NCBI GenBank assembly: GCA_029204045.2
Contig: CM055066.1
Coordinates: forward strand, 2,674,168-2,738,167
Source of the DNA: Tillandsia leiboldiana
Taxonomy: Eukaryota > Streptophyta > Magnoliopsida > Poales > Bromeliaceae
Reading direction: 5' to 3'
Length of the DNA stretch: 64,000 nt
Part shown: positions 24,341 through 36,305 of the stretch, one piece after another
Layout of the letters: the number at the start of each line of letters is the position of its first letter
How positions within the stretch are numbered: the first letter of the stretch is position 1
The notes under the pieces: model-generated
What the model was told of the DNA's origin: nothing
The model's database searches: none
The model's input: the letters and a program-made list of their open reading frames with translations, nothing else
Position numbers and translations under genes: made by a program

Positions 24341-24524
24341 GGTTAAAGCTAGCGAGACGAATCTCACATCGCCTGATACTTGTGTCGGCTAAGACTAGCG
24401 AGACGAATCTCACATCGCCTCCCACAAGGTCGGCTAAGGCTAGCGAGACGAATCTCACATCGCCTGATACTTGTGTCGGCTAAAGCTAGCGAGACGAATC
24501 TCACATCGCCTGATACTTGTGAGT
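24341..24524 (+). repeat. Internal 46-bp tandem repeat of the Cassandra element, four copies
   Basis: Each copy holds GCTAGCGAGACGAATCTCAC (ACTAGC in the second copy), ATCGCCTGATACTTGTG (CTCCCACAAGG in the second copy) and a TCGGCTAA-type joint. The copies are adjacent with no spacers. Confidence 0.9.
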
Positions 24525-24682
24525 GTGTTTGAGCCTGACGTGGACGTCAGGGCTTAAAGAGGGGGAGAAGAATGCGACACTCCCGAAATGTGTATTAGTC
24601 CTATATATAAATGATATAATAGGACTAAATTTCTTAATCCGGCTATAACATTTTAAGTGGTAGTAAGATCCAAAAAATTAAA

Positions 24683-24738
24683 AGAGTTAAACGTGCTAGA
24701 ACTAAAATAGTTCTAGGATGGATGACTCTCTGAAAAGG
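24683..24738 (+). other. Decayed 5S rRNA-like segment in the right Cassandra LTR
   Basis: The same segment, with AGTTAAACGTGCTAGAACTA and TAGTTCTAGGATGGATGAC. Several substitutions suggest loss of constraint. Confidence 0.8.
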
Positions 24739-25464
24739 CGGGGCGCCACAGTTTTTCCTACCGCTAGCACTTTATTGTAATTTTTATCGTTTGTTTTGTT
24801 ACACATAATTTTTTCACATAATTTTTTCTTCATCCTTCCAAATATAGGATTATCATGATAGCCTACAGACGAAGCTATTGTTATGTTGATGTGGAGGTTC
24901 CTATTAATAATTGATTTATAAAAATAATTATATATTAATTTATTTTTGTTAAATTTATACTGGTACTTTTTTTTCTTATATTGTATATATAGTAATGGTT
25001 ATACATTATATCCCTTATCTTCTCTTTCGTATTTTATGTTTACTGGCTAATATTTATTATTTGTACCTAATACTTTTGTTTCCAAATATTTTTAAATTTT
25101 TTTTAAAAAAAATAGAATATTTCTATCTATATTGATTTTTTTTATTATTATAAGTGAGAAAATATTATTGTTTTACTATTTGATTTGATAAAAAAAGTTT
25201 ATTTTATATATAAAGTGAGATCACTGCTTATCCAATTTTTTTTATACTTTTTAAATTTTGTTTGTTCAACATATTATATTTTTAAATTTACAATAACAGT
25301 AACAGCTATTTTTCATGAAGCGTGATCACTACACTATATCAATTAATTAGAATTTTAAAAATAATATATATTTAATATATTAATTATTAAAAAATACTAA
25401 TATATTTATTTTAATAATATTTATTTTCCTAATCGGGCGGTTGTGTATATATTATATATATATA

Positions 25465-25679
25465 GAGTAAAGCTTATATTCTTTCAAAAAGTACAAGTCA
25501 AATCATACTTATAAATTTTTTACCATTAGATTTGTATTGAAATTTATACAATTGTAAAGTCAACTAAAGAAAGAAAAAAAAATATAGTACAATTGCATAA
25601 ATCTCAACACAAATTTAATAATAAAAAATTTACAAATATAATTTGGCTTATAATTTTAAGAATATATAAGATCTACTCA

Positions 25680-25682
<3 letters not shown>
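25465..25682. mobile_element. Foldback MITE between (TA)n tracts (Micron-like), copy 1
   Basis: Its two halves are inverted copies: ACCATTAGATTTGTATTGAA pairs with CAACACAAATTTAATAATAA further right. TA repeats lie on both sides (25447-25464 and 25683-25729). The same family occurs at 47226 and 47746. Confidence 0.7.

Positions 25683-25729
<47 letters not shown>
25683..25729. repeat. (AT)n microsatellite
   Basis: Simple AT repeat bordering the foldback element. Confidence 0.95.
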
Positions 25730-26121
25730 AAAGACTTGGTTGATTCAACAATTTCGCTGTGGCCACGTGGCGAATTTTTGACCGCGTGATCGGTGGTGGG
25801 TGCCGCGTTCGCGCTGGATTTCACGGTGGAGAAAATTCTCCTCCTTTTCAGCTCTCCCCAAAAGTGTACGCCCACATCGACCGTGCAGTGAAATGTTTGT
25901 TGGATTTTTACGCCACGTGTTGATCTGCTATTGGTTGAAGAGTTTCCTAATATTATCTCTCAATTTTTCATTTTCGTACACAAATTTTCTTTTAATTATA
26001 TTATCAAGCTACAGATAGAAACGTACGTATAGATTTTGTTTGAATTATGAATTATTTTAAATTGACTATTTATTTTTTAAATTTTAATTTATTATTTAAT
26101 TATTTTTATATGTTGAGTAAT

Positions 26122-27365
26122 CAAGTTCTCTTTTTCGGATGCTGGCCGCAAAGATACTCTACTTGCTTCGATTCGGCTTTCGTCCTTCCACTTACCAGCG
26201 AGGAGCATGAGCTCTGGCAAATCCGAGCTTTGCTACTTAATTCCGCGCTCTCCAACACTTATGATTCGCCTTTTTGGCGTTGGGACAAAAGAGGAATCTT
26301 CTCCACTAAGAGCGCATATCTCTTTCTGGCCTTCGACGGAGTCAACGACTGCAAAATTCCGCACCTTTGAAACTCCAAGGCTCCCCTACGGGTTAAGATA
26401 TTCTTATGGTTAGCTGCAAGAAATAGAGTTTTGACAGCTTATATGCTTACAAAGCGTGGATGGCACGACCCTGCCATTTGTGTGTTATGCGGCAGGAGCG
26501 ACGAAAATTTGAAACATCTTCTCTTTTCATGTAGCTACGCAAAGCCCATATGGAACCGGCTACTGGTGGGACTGTCGGTAGCTATGAGGTTAAGACTTTG
26601 CCCATCGGGTGACTTGCCATTTAAATAGGGATTAATTAGATCATTACTATCGGGAGCAACAAGAAACACCTTCGACCTCTGCTTCGCGGCAGCCTGCTGG
26701 GAGTTGTGGAAAGAGCGGAACGAGAGTCTGTTCAACAACCGATATACCTCTAGCGTAGATTTGGAGAGAAAAGTTGTGGCTGTGGTTAATTTTTGGGTCT
26801 CGACTATGAGGGTTCGTGAGTTTTAGATGGTTTTTTCTATTTTCTATGGTGGAGCAGTGTTGCCATTTTGCTTTTCCTGTTCTTTCTTTGCTTCGCGGCA
26901 GCCTGCTGGGAGTTGTAGAAAGAGCGGAACGAGAGACTGTTCAACAACCGATATACCTCTAGCGTAGATTTTGATAGAAAAGTTGTGGCTGTGGATAATT
27001 TTTGGGTCTCGACTATAAGGGTTCGTGAGTTCTAGGTGGTTTTTTCTATTTTCTAGGGTGGAGCAGTGTTGCCATTTTGCTTTTCTTGTTCTTTCTTTGC
27101 TTCGCGGCAACCTGCTAGGAGTTGTGGAAAGAGCGGAACGAGAGACTGTTCAACAACCGATATACCTCTAGCGTAGATTTGGATAAAAAAGTTGTGGTTG
27201 TGGTTAATTTTTGGGTTGTGGGTCTCGACTATGAGGGTTCGTGAGTTCTAGGTGGTTTTTTCTATTCCCCCCCCCCCTCCCCCCCCCCCCTCCCGTTTCT
27301 ATCCTAATCATGTATGTTTTCAAATAGAGTATACCCCTGTTTAATAAAAAAAAATAAAATTATTT
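26122..27365 (+). mobile_element. LINE 3' end: zf-RVT part of reverse transcriptase ORF, decayed
   Basis: Frames at about 26122-26370 (ELWQIRALLLNSALSN, FWRWDKRGIFSTKSAYLF) and, after a frameshift, about 26370-26628 (FLWLAARNRVLTAYMLTKRG, CVLCGRSDENLKHLLFSCSY) are the zinc-binding C-terminal domain of plant LINE ORF2 (zf-RVT). The rest of the C-terminus (ACWELWKERNESLFNN to VNFWVSTMRVREF) follows a stop and ends at about 26825. An A-rich tail follows the repeats at about 27345. The element is strongly 5'-truncated and not functional. Confidence 0.85.
26681..27265 (+). repeat. 209-bp tandem repeat of the LINE 3' end, 2.8 copies
   Basis: GCTTCGCGGCAGCCTGCTGG begins copies at 26681, 26890 and 27099 (third copy with changes), a period of 209 bp. 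Each copy holds the last LINE codons plus 3' UTR. Confidence 0.9.
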
Positions 27366-27489
27366 TTATATGTTTGATTTCAGCCGATGAATGATATTTA
27401 GACTTGAATATTTAAACTAATTTCTTATTAAATAAATTTATAGTTATGAAAATTGTATGAAATATACTAAGTAACTCTGTAATGATAAA

Positions 27490-30060
27490 TGATTGATTCA
27501 AATTTTGAAGTCCAAATGATATTGACTAATTCAAATTAAATAAATTAAAAAATTGATTGTGCAATTAAAATTTTGAAAGATATGATAGTCAACTCAAAAT
27601 AATTTACAGTTCGGATAAATTCTGTAAATTTTTATACTATGAATTTTTAGAGTTAATTATCTGTTTTTTTTTTTTTTTTTTTTAAGCTAATCTCTTCTCC
27701 TGTATATAAGCGATCATCATGTCAAATCCAATTTCACAATCTTCAACACTATTCTCTATCCTACCATCACCTCAGTCGCGTGCATACGTCCACTATTTCT
27801 TTAGGCCATGTTTGATTCGGGGATAAATTTAAGAGGTATAAATTTTTTTATACCTAGGATAGCTTGCTATTCCGGGATAATGAAGTATAAAAGTTAAATT
27901 ACATTTGGTTGAAAAGTTAGTATTCTCTGGAATAGTTAAAATTGTGTTTGGTTAAAATTATAGAATAGTAGAGGATAGTGGAAAAAGAAGATAGAATTTT
28001 TATAAAAATACCAACTTTGCCCTTAGCTTTTTTTATAGAAAAATTAATTTAATTATTATATTAAATTTGAAGCAATTTAATTATAAATAATAAATTATAT
28101 CTTACGTTAAAAAAAATAATATTTTTTATTTTATATTATATTTTAAGAATATAAATAATAAATTATATTTTATATTATATTTTATATTATATTTTTTTAT
28201 ATTTTATATTATAATTTATAATTTATATTATACTTTATAATTTATATTTTATATTATAATTTATATTATAATTTATATTTTATATTTTATATTTTATATT
28301 TTATATTTTATATTATATTTTATATTATAATTTAATTATAAATAATAAATTATAACTTTGCCCTTCACTCCTCCCGGGATAAAACCTTATTCCATGGGGG
28401 GGAGGAATAAGGCTTAACGGGTTATTCCAGGATAATCCGTTAAGCCAGGGATAAAAAAAAAAAATTATTCCATGTCATTTTCCAGCACTATTTGACAGGA
28501 ATTGAGGGATAAAAAAGGTTATTCCCCCTTTATCCCCGAACCAAACATGGCCTTAGAGCTTCCAACATTTTTGTATGGAATTAGATATCACCAAACTATT
28601 TTATAAAATTAAAGAAATGACTATCGAGATTGACTGAAAAATATTAGATTATAGTCATGATTTTATATGATAGGTAAAATTTTATAGGAGTTGATATAAC
28701 CAGTTCTATCAAAATTGGCAGGAGTTTCTATATTTAGAATCTAATTATAATAAAATATAAAAATTAGAGATCTTATTGCAAAGAAAAAAAGAAGAAGAAA
28801 AAAAAAAAAAACCGAAGAGAAATATCGGAAAAGGTGAGCCACCAAGCTATTTTATAAAAAGAGCTATTTGAGAGCTATTAAAATCAGTCAAAGTGTCATT
28901 AACTGATTGATTCAAATCAAACAAATTAAAAAATCAAATCGTACAATCAAAATTTTAAAATGTTGAATAGTTAAGTCAAAATAATTTATAATTTGAATAA
29001 ATTATGTATGTTTTTATTTACTATTAATTTTTAGAATTAATTGCATCTTCTTTTAACTTTGATAACTAATCTCTTCTGAGCGCTCATCACAATAAATCCA
29101 ATCTCGTCATCTTCAACACCATCATCTATCCTACCATCACCTCAGTCTCGCACACACGTCCACTATTTCTTTAGAGATTACAGTATTTTGACATCGAATC
29201 AGACGTGCGCCACCAAGCTATTTTATAAAGTTGAAGAAATAATTTATCTAGATTGATCGAGAAATATTAGACTATAGTCATGATTTCATAAGAGCAGATA
29301 AGATTTTATCGGAATTAGTATAGCCTATTCCATCAAATTTAGCTGGAGTTTTGATATTGGAATCTAAGTGTAATAAAATATAAAAAATAGAGACCTTATT
29401 GCAAAATAAAAAAAAAGAAAAACAAAGCAAAATATTGGGAAAAGGTGAGCCACCAAGCTATTTTATAACGAGAGTTATTTGAATCAGACAAAGTGTTATT
29501 GACTAATTTAAATCAAATAAATTAAAAAATTTGAATCGTACAATCAAAAATTTGAAAGGTTGAATAGTCAACTCAAAATGATTCATAATTCAGATAGATT
29601 CTGTATATTTTTTTCTACTATTAATTTTTAGAGTTAATTGTATCTTTTTTTTTTATTTTGATAACTAATCTCTTCTCCTACATAAGCGCTCATCACATCA
29701 AATCCAATCTCATCATCTTCAACACCATCATTTATCCTACCATCACCTTAGTCTCGCACACATGCACATTTACTATTTCTTTAGAGCTTTTCAGTATTTT
29801 AGCATCGAATCAGACGTGTCATCAAGCTGTTTTATAAAATTGAAAAAATAACTATCGAGATTGACCAAAAAATATTACATTATAATCATAATTTCGTAAG
29901 AGCTGGTAAGATTTTATTAGAGTTAGTATAGCGTGTTCCATCAAAATTAGCAAGAGTTGAGTTTTAATGTTTAGAATCTAACTGTAATAAAATATAAAAT
30001 TTAGAGACCTTATTGCAAAAATAATAAAAAGAAAAAGAAACCAAAGCTAAATAATGGGAA
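27490..30060. repeat. Tandem triplication of about 612 bp, first copy interrupted by a MITE
   Basis: Landmark ACTATTTCTTTAGAG occurs at about 29162 and 29772, and in split form at 27792. Flanking blocks (CCTACCATCACCTCAGTC, TTAAAAAATTGA-type blocks, ACCAAGCTATTTTATAA) repeat in the same order. The period is about 610-618 bp after removing the MITE. No coding content is recognised. Confidence 0.8.
27804..28552. mobile_element. Tourist-like (PIF/Harbinger) MITE with TTA target duplication
   Basis: 749 bp. Ends GGCCATGTTTGATTCGGGG and, read in reverse, GGCCATGTTTGGTTCGGGG. It is flanked by TTA at 27801-27803 and 28553-28555. The sister tandem copies show the same site empty (TTCTTTAGAG). The interior is a low-complexity run of TTTATATTATA motifs (28125-28345). 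Confidence 0.9.
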
Positions 30061-30575
30061 AAAGGTAAGGGAGCAATTAATGGTGCAATATAAAAATTAA
30101 GGACCTTTTGCAAAAAAAAAAAAAAAAAAAAAAGGAGGGACCAAAGCGAAATAATGGGGAAAAGGTGAGGGAGCAATTAATGGTGCATTTAACCCCTCTT
30201 TTGGTAGGAAACATCATGTCCATTTGGTGTTTGATTTTTCTGATCCTATAAACGTATATATAGTTTAGAAAATACATAAAAATAAATAAATTATGTGATT
30301 CAAAGATGAATATAGTTTAAAAAGCAAATGGAATTTATAGCATACTCACAAATCTCATATTCAGGTCAAATTCAACAAGGTCAACAAACTCAAATTTGGC
30401 AAAAAATTGACAAACTAGAAAAAGAAGTAAATATATAGCAATGTAAATAAACAAAATGTGGAATTCTTGTTTGAATATAATACCATTCATAATATTTAGA
30501 TAACAAAAGTCAAAAACATAATGAATAAATGATTTGGCAATGATTTGTATAAAATATTTGAATTAGTTGATTAGG

Positions 30576-30616
<41 letters not shown>

Positions 30617-31240
30617 ATAATTCACAGATATATTTGGGCAATAAAAAATTTGTAAACTATTTGCAAATGTTTGAAAAGGTAAAGAATATGGTGGCTAAGA
30701 GATGATATTAGTAGAAAATGTATGGAACTTACTTGGATGACCCATTTTAATCTAACTACCAACTTCAAATATTGAATTTATCATTTAATTTTTTAGATCT
30801 AATTATCACATTTCATATAATTTATGCAACTATTACTTCAGCAATGTAAACAAGGAGCCTAAAATTTGTACCGAAAGAGTCATCACATGACTTAAATCTA
30901 CATATTTTTAGCCCTTTTTCTTTATGCGAGACAGTGAGAGAGCTGCAACTTGGGCTTGAAGAAGAGCAAAACTAAATTTAAACAGTTTTAACTTCATCAC
31001 CAGATATTAACAGCTTTATGCACTCCATAAACACTTCCAGGTCTTACAAGTTACAACCAATTTCAACCATCCTTACATTGAAAAAACAAATAAAAAATTG
31101 TACGAAAAACAGCGAAAAACCTGCAAGATTATCACTAGTATGTATAAAGAATGAGCAGATAACTTGGAAATAATAAGATCAAGAATGGACACAATTTTAC
31201 ATACAACAAAACAAAGCCAATCACACAATCTCACTGTACT
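30061..31240. other. Intergenic DNA and 3' flank of the coiled-coil gene
   Basis: A short duplicated block (about 110 bp, containing GGAGCAATTAATGGTGCA twice, at 30069 and 30170), (AT)n at 30577-30612, then the likely 3' UTR of the minus-strand gene. Confidence 0.5.
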
Positions 31241-31736
31241 TCAAGAAGGCGGGGCCGGAGAGCCTGTCTCCATGGACTGAGTCCGTGAGGGATCGTTATG
31301 CGGAGATTTAGGGCTCGAGGAGCTAACCAGTGCTGCTGAGGGAGAGCGCGGACTAGATAGAGCGGGAGAGGGCACTTCATTCTCCGAACGAGATGGCGAT
31401 AAGGGAAGCATTTCGTCTGCGTAGACATCAGCAACGTCTTCTTCAATGCCATCGTCCAAGTCGACAGCGTCTTCTTCAATGCCATCGTCCAAGTCGACGC
31501 CATCTCCCATACTAGTGAGCCGATGGAATTCCACAATCTCTCGAAGGAAACGGTTTTCTCGGGCATATATGGAGTTCTCATGCGCCAACCTTGTCTTTTC
31601 AGCTAACAGTGACTCCAACTGAAGGCGTATCTGTTTAGGTACAAGAAGGGAAAAGATACATCAATTATATTATTAACAAAGTGATCAAATTATACAGAAA
31701 CAGATCACATCTACAGACTTCCAAAACCGTCCACGG

Positions 31737-31808
<72 letters not shown>

Positions 31809-34610
31809 AGACTATTCCAATGCCTAGAGGAAATTCCAAGGTTGCAGCATTCTGCTTAAGCCTAAATTACAATGAACAACATAGCAGTTGATCATATTGG
31901 TTTCAGTACAGGAACCACCCCAAGCACATCTCTTTTATATGGTTTAGTTTTGATCAAAAATTTGGCACCACTATTAGACTGGTGTCAAGTTAATAAACAA
32001 TCATAAAATCTTGTTAAATTGTTGTTTAGAGCTTTCTAATCTTTGAGTTCTGCTCTAGCCGGCGAATAATAGATCGGAGCAGCCCCATATAACAATTAAG
32101 ATTATAATTAAATAATGATGATAGTCATGACAACAACAGTAGCAATAATATTAAAGGTGGCAACAGTAATAATAATATATAAAAGATCCAATGGAAGCTA
32201 GCATACCAAGTCATCATCTTCGTTGTGATCTCCTTTTTGACGACTCTCTCGCAATATTTTGTTCTCCTCTTCCAGCTGAGCGCATCTTTCTTTTGCAAAA
32301 GTTAGGTCTGCTTTGACAGCTTTTAGTTCACGCACTAAAAGTTTTGCTTTCGCGGCCATCGCATTTGCAACCTGCAATAACATACAGAAGAGGCTATTCT
32401 CTATTCACAAAATAAAAAAAGCAAAGAGGTAAAGAAGCAGTCTTTTGCTAGAATAAGAATATGAACTTTTGAAACCAAACATACCATTACAGAATCTTAA
32501 GCAGCTAAGTGAAAAAAGGCAAGTGTAAAACAAAAGAGAAAGAGCACAAAACAACTAGTCTAGACTCACTATCTCTTAGAAGTTAATTACATGATCCGGA
32601 GGAATATACATCATTTTTCTAACAGTAAGAATTTGTAAGCACGTCGTTGAAAAGATAATTGTCATAGAAAAGAATACAGAATGCAGTTCTTCAGAATTTT
32701 TGGAATTGGATAATTTTTGTTAATAAAATTACTTTATTTTTAAAAAGGTTTAACACATCATACTTAAACAGTGGTTGCTCAAGTATGCAACGATAATGTA
32801 CGAAGCACTCAAGCGGATTCTAATCTCTCCTGAATAAATTTTGGATGAAAAACAGAACAATATGTTCAAACACTAGTTTCTACATAATCCAGCGACACAG
32901 GGTTGCCACCTTACGTCGCGAGAAGCTTTAAGTTGGGTCTCCTGATTGGTTTCACTCCGGGAGAGATTTGCTGGTCCCAACACATCTTTAAACTGATTCT
33001 GCAAATTGGAACTGCTATCCTTTCTTCTAATTTGCAGCTTCTTTGTTTCATGTATGATGTCAACTGTCTTATTCTCGATGATTGTTCGACTCTCCTGAGA
33101 TAAATGAACAAAGAAAGATTGCTTAAAGTACGAACAAGCAAAAGATGTTAAAGCCGAAATTTAAAAGCATAATGACGAGAGAAGAAGACAGGAGAATAAC
33201 GATACAACTCAAAAAGCCCTGATGAACTTACTTCCAAAGCATTTCTGAGTTTTCCGCCAATGTAGTTGACTGAAGAAGCAATTGCTTCTGAACTTTTCTG
33301 AAATGAAGGATTTTCTGGTTTCAGATAATTTTCTGCTGCCCAACGAGACTGCGGCCGGAAAGATTGAAGTGACAAAAGAAAAACCAATATCAATTGCATT
33401 ACACAGTAAGAATGCAAGATAAGAACCAACTGAATGAACAGAATGAAGCAATTAAAAGCATCCAAGGCCCTAGTATTATGACTTTAAAGGGTTAACTGAC
33501 ATATGCGAAGGGAAGCTTCAAATCCACTATTAGCTTCTAAAAGAAAATCATTATTTACATTGTTTGAGTAATAATAATCATAATAAAAACCTTCAGTTGT
33601 GTCTCACCTTGGTACCTGTTGATGGGTCTGACTTCTGAGGCTGCACTCTACCATAGTCATCAGATTTATTGGAAGCACCATCTTCAATAATTGATTTCGT
33701 TTTTCTTGCCAAATCCCCCCAGAACCCATGCTTAGGCTCATTCAAGCTTCTCATCGACGTGTACTCATAATTTCTGGCATCCTGCATTCGTAAAAAGGCG
33801 AGAGATCAGCAAAACAATCTGCAAAATGCAAGATAAGTCGAACAATCCGGCGACATGCAGACATGCATCTTGACAAGCATTTCGATAAGTTTTCTTAAAG
33901 TAAAGCAACTAATCAGGCATGCTTAGGTATCTTACATGATAAACATCGTTAAAACTCTGATTTGAGGTTCATGTAACATTCAACCTAAAGCGCTTTGCAT
34001 AACTGTGAATTGCGGTAGCCATTTAGAAGGTCCATTTCATAGAAGCTGCACAAGATACGCAGAGAAATTATGCTACAATAGAATCCTCGCTCTCTGTATA
34101 AATCCATTAATAATAATCAAAAACCAGACACAGCTTGTTCTTCGATTGAACCAATTAACAAATTTGCTTCAACTCCCCCGCATCAACAGGTATCCGCCGA
34201 GGCCAAATTTCTCAATTAGGGCACTCAAATCCCAATTGCCAAAACCGATTGATACCGATCATCCCGATCCGATTGTTGACACCGATTTGACACCGCTATG
34301 AAACTCTAAGCAAGGAGACACCGATCGACGCCGAATCCGATCGAAGAGAGAGAGAGAGCAAGAGAGAGAGAGGGAGGCGAGGCGAGGCGATCGATTGCAC
34401 CTGGGGTTGCCTCGACCGTGCGGGGGCGGCGAAGGCCGAGGGTGGGGAGGCGTCGCTATGCGCGGTGGAGGCGCGGATCGCCTGGGCGGCGAGCGACGGC
34501 GAAGCTGTGGCGGCGGCGGCGGCGAAGGGGTCATCGGCGCCGGAGAAGGAGCGGTGGTCCTCAACGAAGGTGGCGGAGCGGGTGATCCCTTGCTTGCGCC
34601 GATACGCCAT
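31241..34610 (-). CDS. Plant coiled-coil protein (At1g16520-like family), six exons
   Basis: Exons on the minus strand: 34610-34401, 33781-33608, 33348-33232, 33094-32915, 32371-32207 and 31630-31241, total 1236 nt or 411 residues. Every junction is GT-AG in phase 0. The start MAYRRKQGITRSATFVEDH with SLAAQAIRASTAH, then YEYTSMRSLNEPKHGFWGDLARK, is a signature I associate with a conserved plant family annotated around At1g16520/At1g56080; the locus names are from memory. Residues about 228-318 are heptad-rich coiled coil (AKAKLLVRELKAVKADLTF, CAQLEEENKILRES, LESLLAEKTRLAHENS). An acidic repeat follows at 327-348, then a Ser/Pro-rich tail. The role is unknown; scaffolding or cytoskeletal association is only inferred from the coiled coil. 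The donor of exon 1 (GTGCAA) is weak. Confidence 0.85.
31433..31498 (-). repeat. In-frame 33-bp tandem duplication in the coiled-coil gene
   Basis: It encodes VDLDDGIEEDA followed by VDLDDGIEEDV at residues 327-348. The DNA copies are almost identical, so the duplication is recent. Confidence 0.9.
31739..31806. repeat. (TC)n microsatellite in intron 5
   Basis: Uninterrupted TC repeat in the intron of the coiled-coil gene. Confidence 0.95.
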
Positions 34611-34660
34611 GGGAGAGGGAGAGGGAGAGGGAGAGGGAGAGGAGGGAGGCGAAGGGGGAA
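34611..34660 (-). promoter_or_regulatory. Pyrimidine-rich leader of the coiled-coil gene
   Basis: On the minus strand CTCCCTCTCC-type repeats run up to the ATG. Such Y-patch leaders are common in plant 5' UTRs and core promoters. Confidence 0.4.
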
Positions 34661-36305
34661 CGGGGATGGGGGTTACCGGGTAACCGTTGGATCCGTTTAG
34701 GCTTCGCGGTTCAACTAACGAACCAAATTGTTCTCTCTTATCCGTAATTCGGGGTGTGGATGCCGCGGAGAATTGTTGCGTGCACCGCGGTCTATAGACC
34801 AGGCTCTCCGTTAACTCAAATCTGATCTACCCACAAATCTTTTTAGGCTTTGTTTGCAATTGCATAATGAAAGCATTATTTATATGTGTTAATTTTATAC
34901 ATCTTTTTATAAATATATCGAATAATAAATATCTTTCTATAAAGTTTAACTTTTTATACCAACAATATTCAGAAAAATATAATTAATCATAAATTAAATA
35001 CTTAGCATTGGCTAGTAAGTAAAATAAATTTATTTTTTTATTCTTTTATATATTATACTTAATTATAGATATATTTTTAATCGTTGAAATTTTTGAAGTA
35101 ATATATTTAGAAAAATAAAATTGATATTTCAAAATAAACAGTAACCTAACGATAACAACCCATAAAGACATATATGAATAATTTAGAATTTTTTAAAAAA
35201 TAAAGATAAAAAATTAAATATTATAGAAATATATATACTATTCGATATGTTTATAATGAACGGTATGATATCACATTGGATAAGTCATAATAATTTGATT
35301 ATAATATAATACTATAAAAAAAAATTTGAAGTATATTTTTATGTCGACTTTTACTTTCAGATATATGTTATCTTTTAAAAAGATTAATAAAATAAGAAAT
35401 CTTGAGAGCAATAAAAATAAAAAAAATAATAATAATAATAAAAAGAGGGGGGTAAATGCATGATGGACAGAAAATTAATTAATATTTAAATTTAGAAACT
35501 TATTTATTCTTATTTTTATTTTTAAAAATTTTGAATTTACTATCGCTTTCTTTATCTTCTAATGCCAAAGGTTTCTAGCTGGGCATTTAGCTAAAAATAA
35601 AATCTAAAACTTTTTCTATTTAAAAAATTAATCTTTTGCTATAGTTGAAAACATAAATTAAAATTAGAATCAAAAGCAAACACTCTAAATTATCAACACT
35701 TTTAAATTTGCTGTAAAAAAAAAAAAAAAAAACTATTAGATCTTTTCTCATTTGTATATAGCACTTTTGGAAATTATTTTTAACCTTTCATAATATTATC
35801 TTTATATATTATTAATATATTTGCATATAATAGAGTTATTCAATTGGTTTATATAAATTATTAATATACAAATAATACATAAAAAAATATTGTCGACGAT
35901 ATGTAGCAATGCTCAGTATTTTTTTCAATTGTATACTATTACTATATAAAACATGTTAAAAGAAATTCAAAGTATGAATATTTTATGTATCTAACAAATA
36001 CGGAGCATGCCGATCGTTCTATACTGTATCGATAAAATATCAATACGATACAATTTTCATATCAATGGCATGACTCCGCATCCTCTTTACTTAAAAATTA
36101 GAAATAATAATCTTAATAAAGTACAATAAATTTAATAAAATATATAATAGATAATTTGAATATATTAATGTCAAAACAAATAAATATTTTATCCTATAGT
36201 GTGTTGACTCATAGATTTTTTTTTAGACCGGTACATATCGGCAGCAGACAATTCGTATCTTAAATTTTCGATATTGTTTCGTGTCATAGCACTTAAATTT
36301 TTAGA
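34661..36305. other. Upstream region of the coiled-coil gene and AT-rich DNA
   Basis: A GC-richer patch to about 34830 followed by AT-rich sequence. No gene or clear repeat structure is recognised. Confidence 0.5.

Larger units (their letters stand above)
23990..24750 (+). mobile_element. Cassandra-type TRIM retrotransposon with 5S rRNA-derived LTRs
   Basis: 761 bp. The two LTRs are 178 bp each (23990-24167, starting TGTGACACTCCCGAA and ending TGTCACA; 24573-24750, starting TGCGACACTCCCGAA and ending GCGCCACA). The target duplication is GTTTT at 23985-23989 and 24751-24755. A primer-site-like CGGTATCAAAG follows the left LTR, and a purine tract (AAAGAGGGGGAGAAGAA) precedes the right LTR. Each LTR carries a segment matching the 3' half of plant 5S rRNA. 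There is no coding sequence, as expected for a TRIM. The right LTR has drifted further in the 5S part than the left. Confidence 0.9.
24751..26121. other. Intergenic DNA with a foldback element and a GC-richer patch
   Basis: AT-rich to 25464, then a (TA)n-associated foldback. At 25760-25920 a GC-richer patch contains two ACGTG core motifs (CCACGTGG at about 25763, CCACGTGT at about 25913). No gene is supported. Confidence 0.5.

Noticed and set aside
24341..24524. CRISPR-like array of four repeats
   Set aside because: The units are adjacent without unique spacers and lie in a plant TRIM.
34395..34700. Plus-strand Gly/Arg-rich frames
   Set aside because: Antisense shadows of exon 1 of the coiled-coil gene and of its CT-rich leader.
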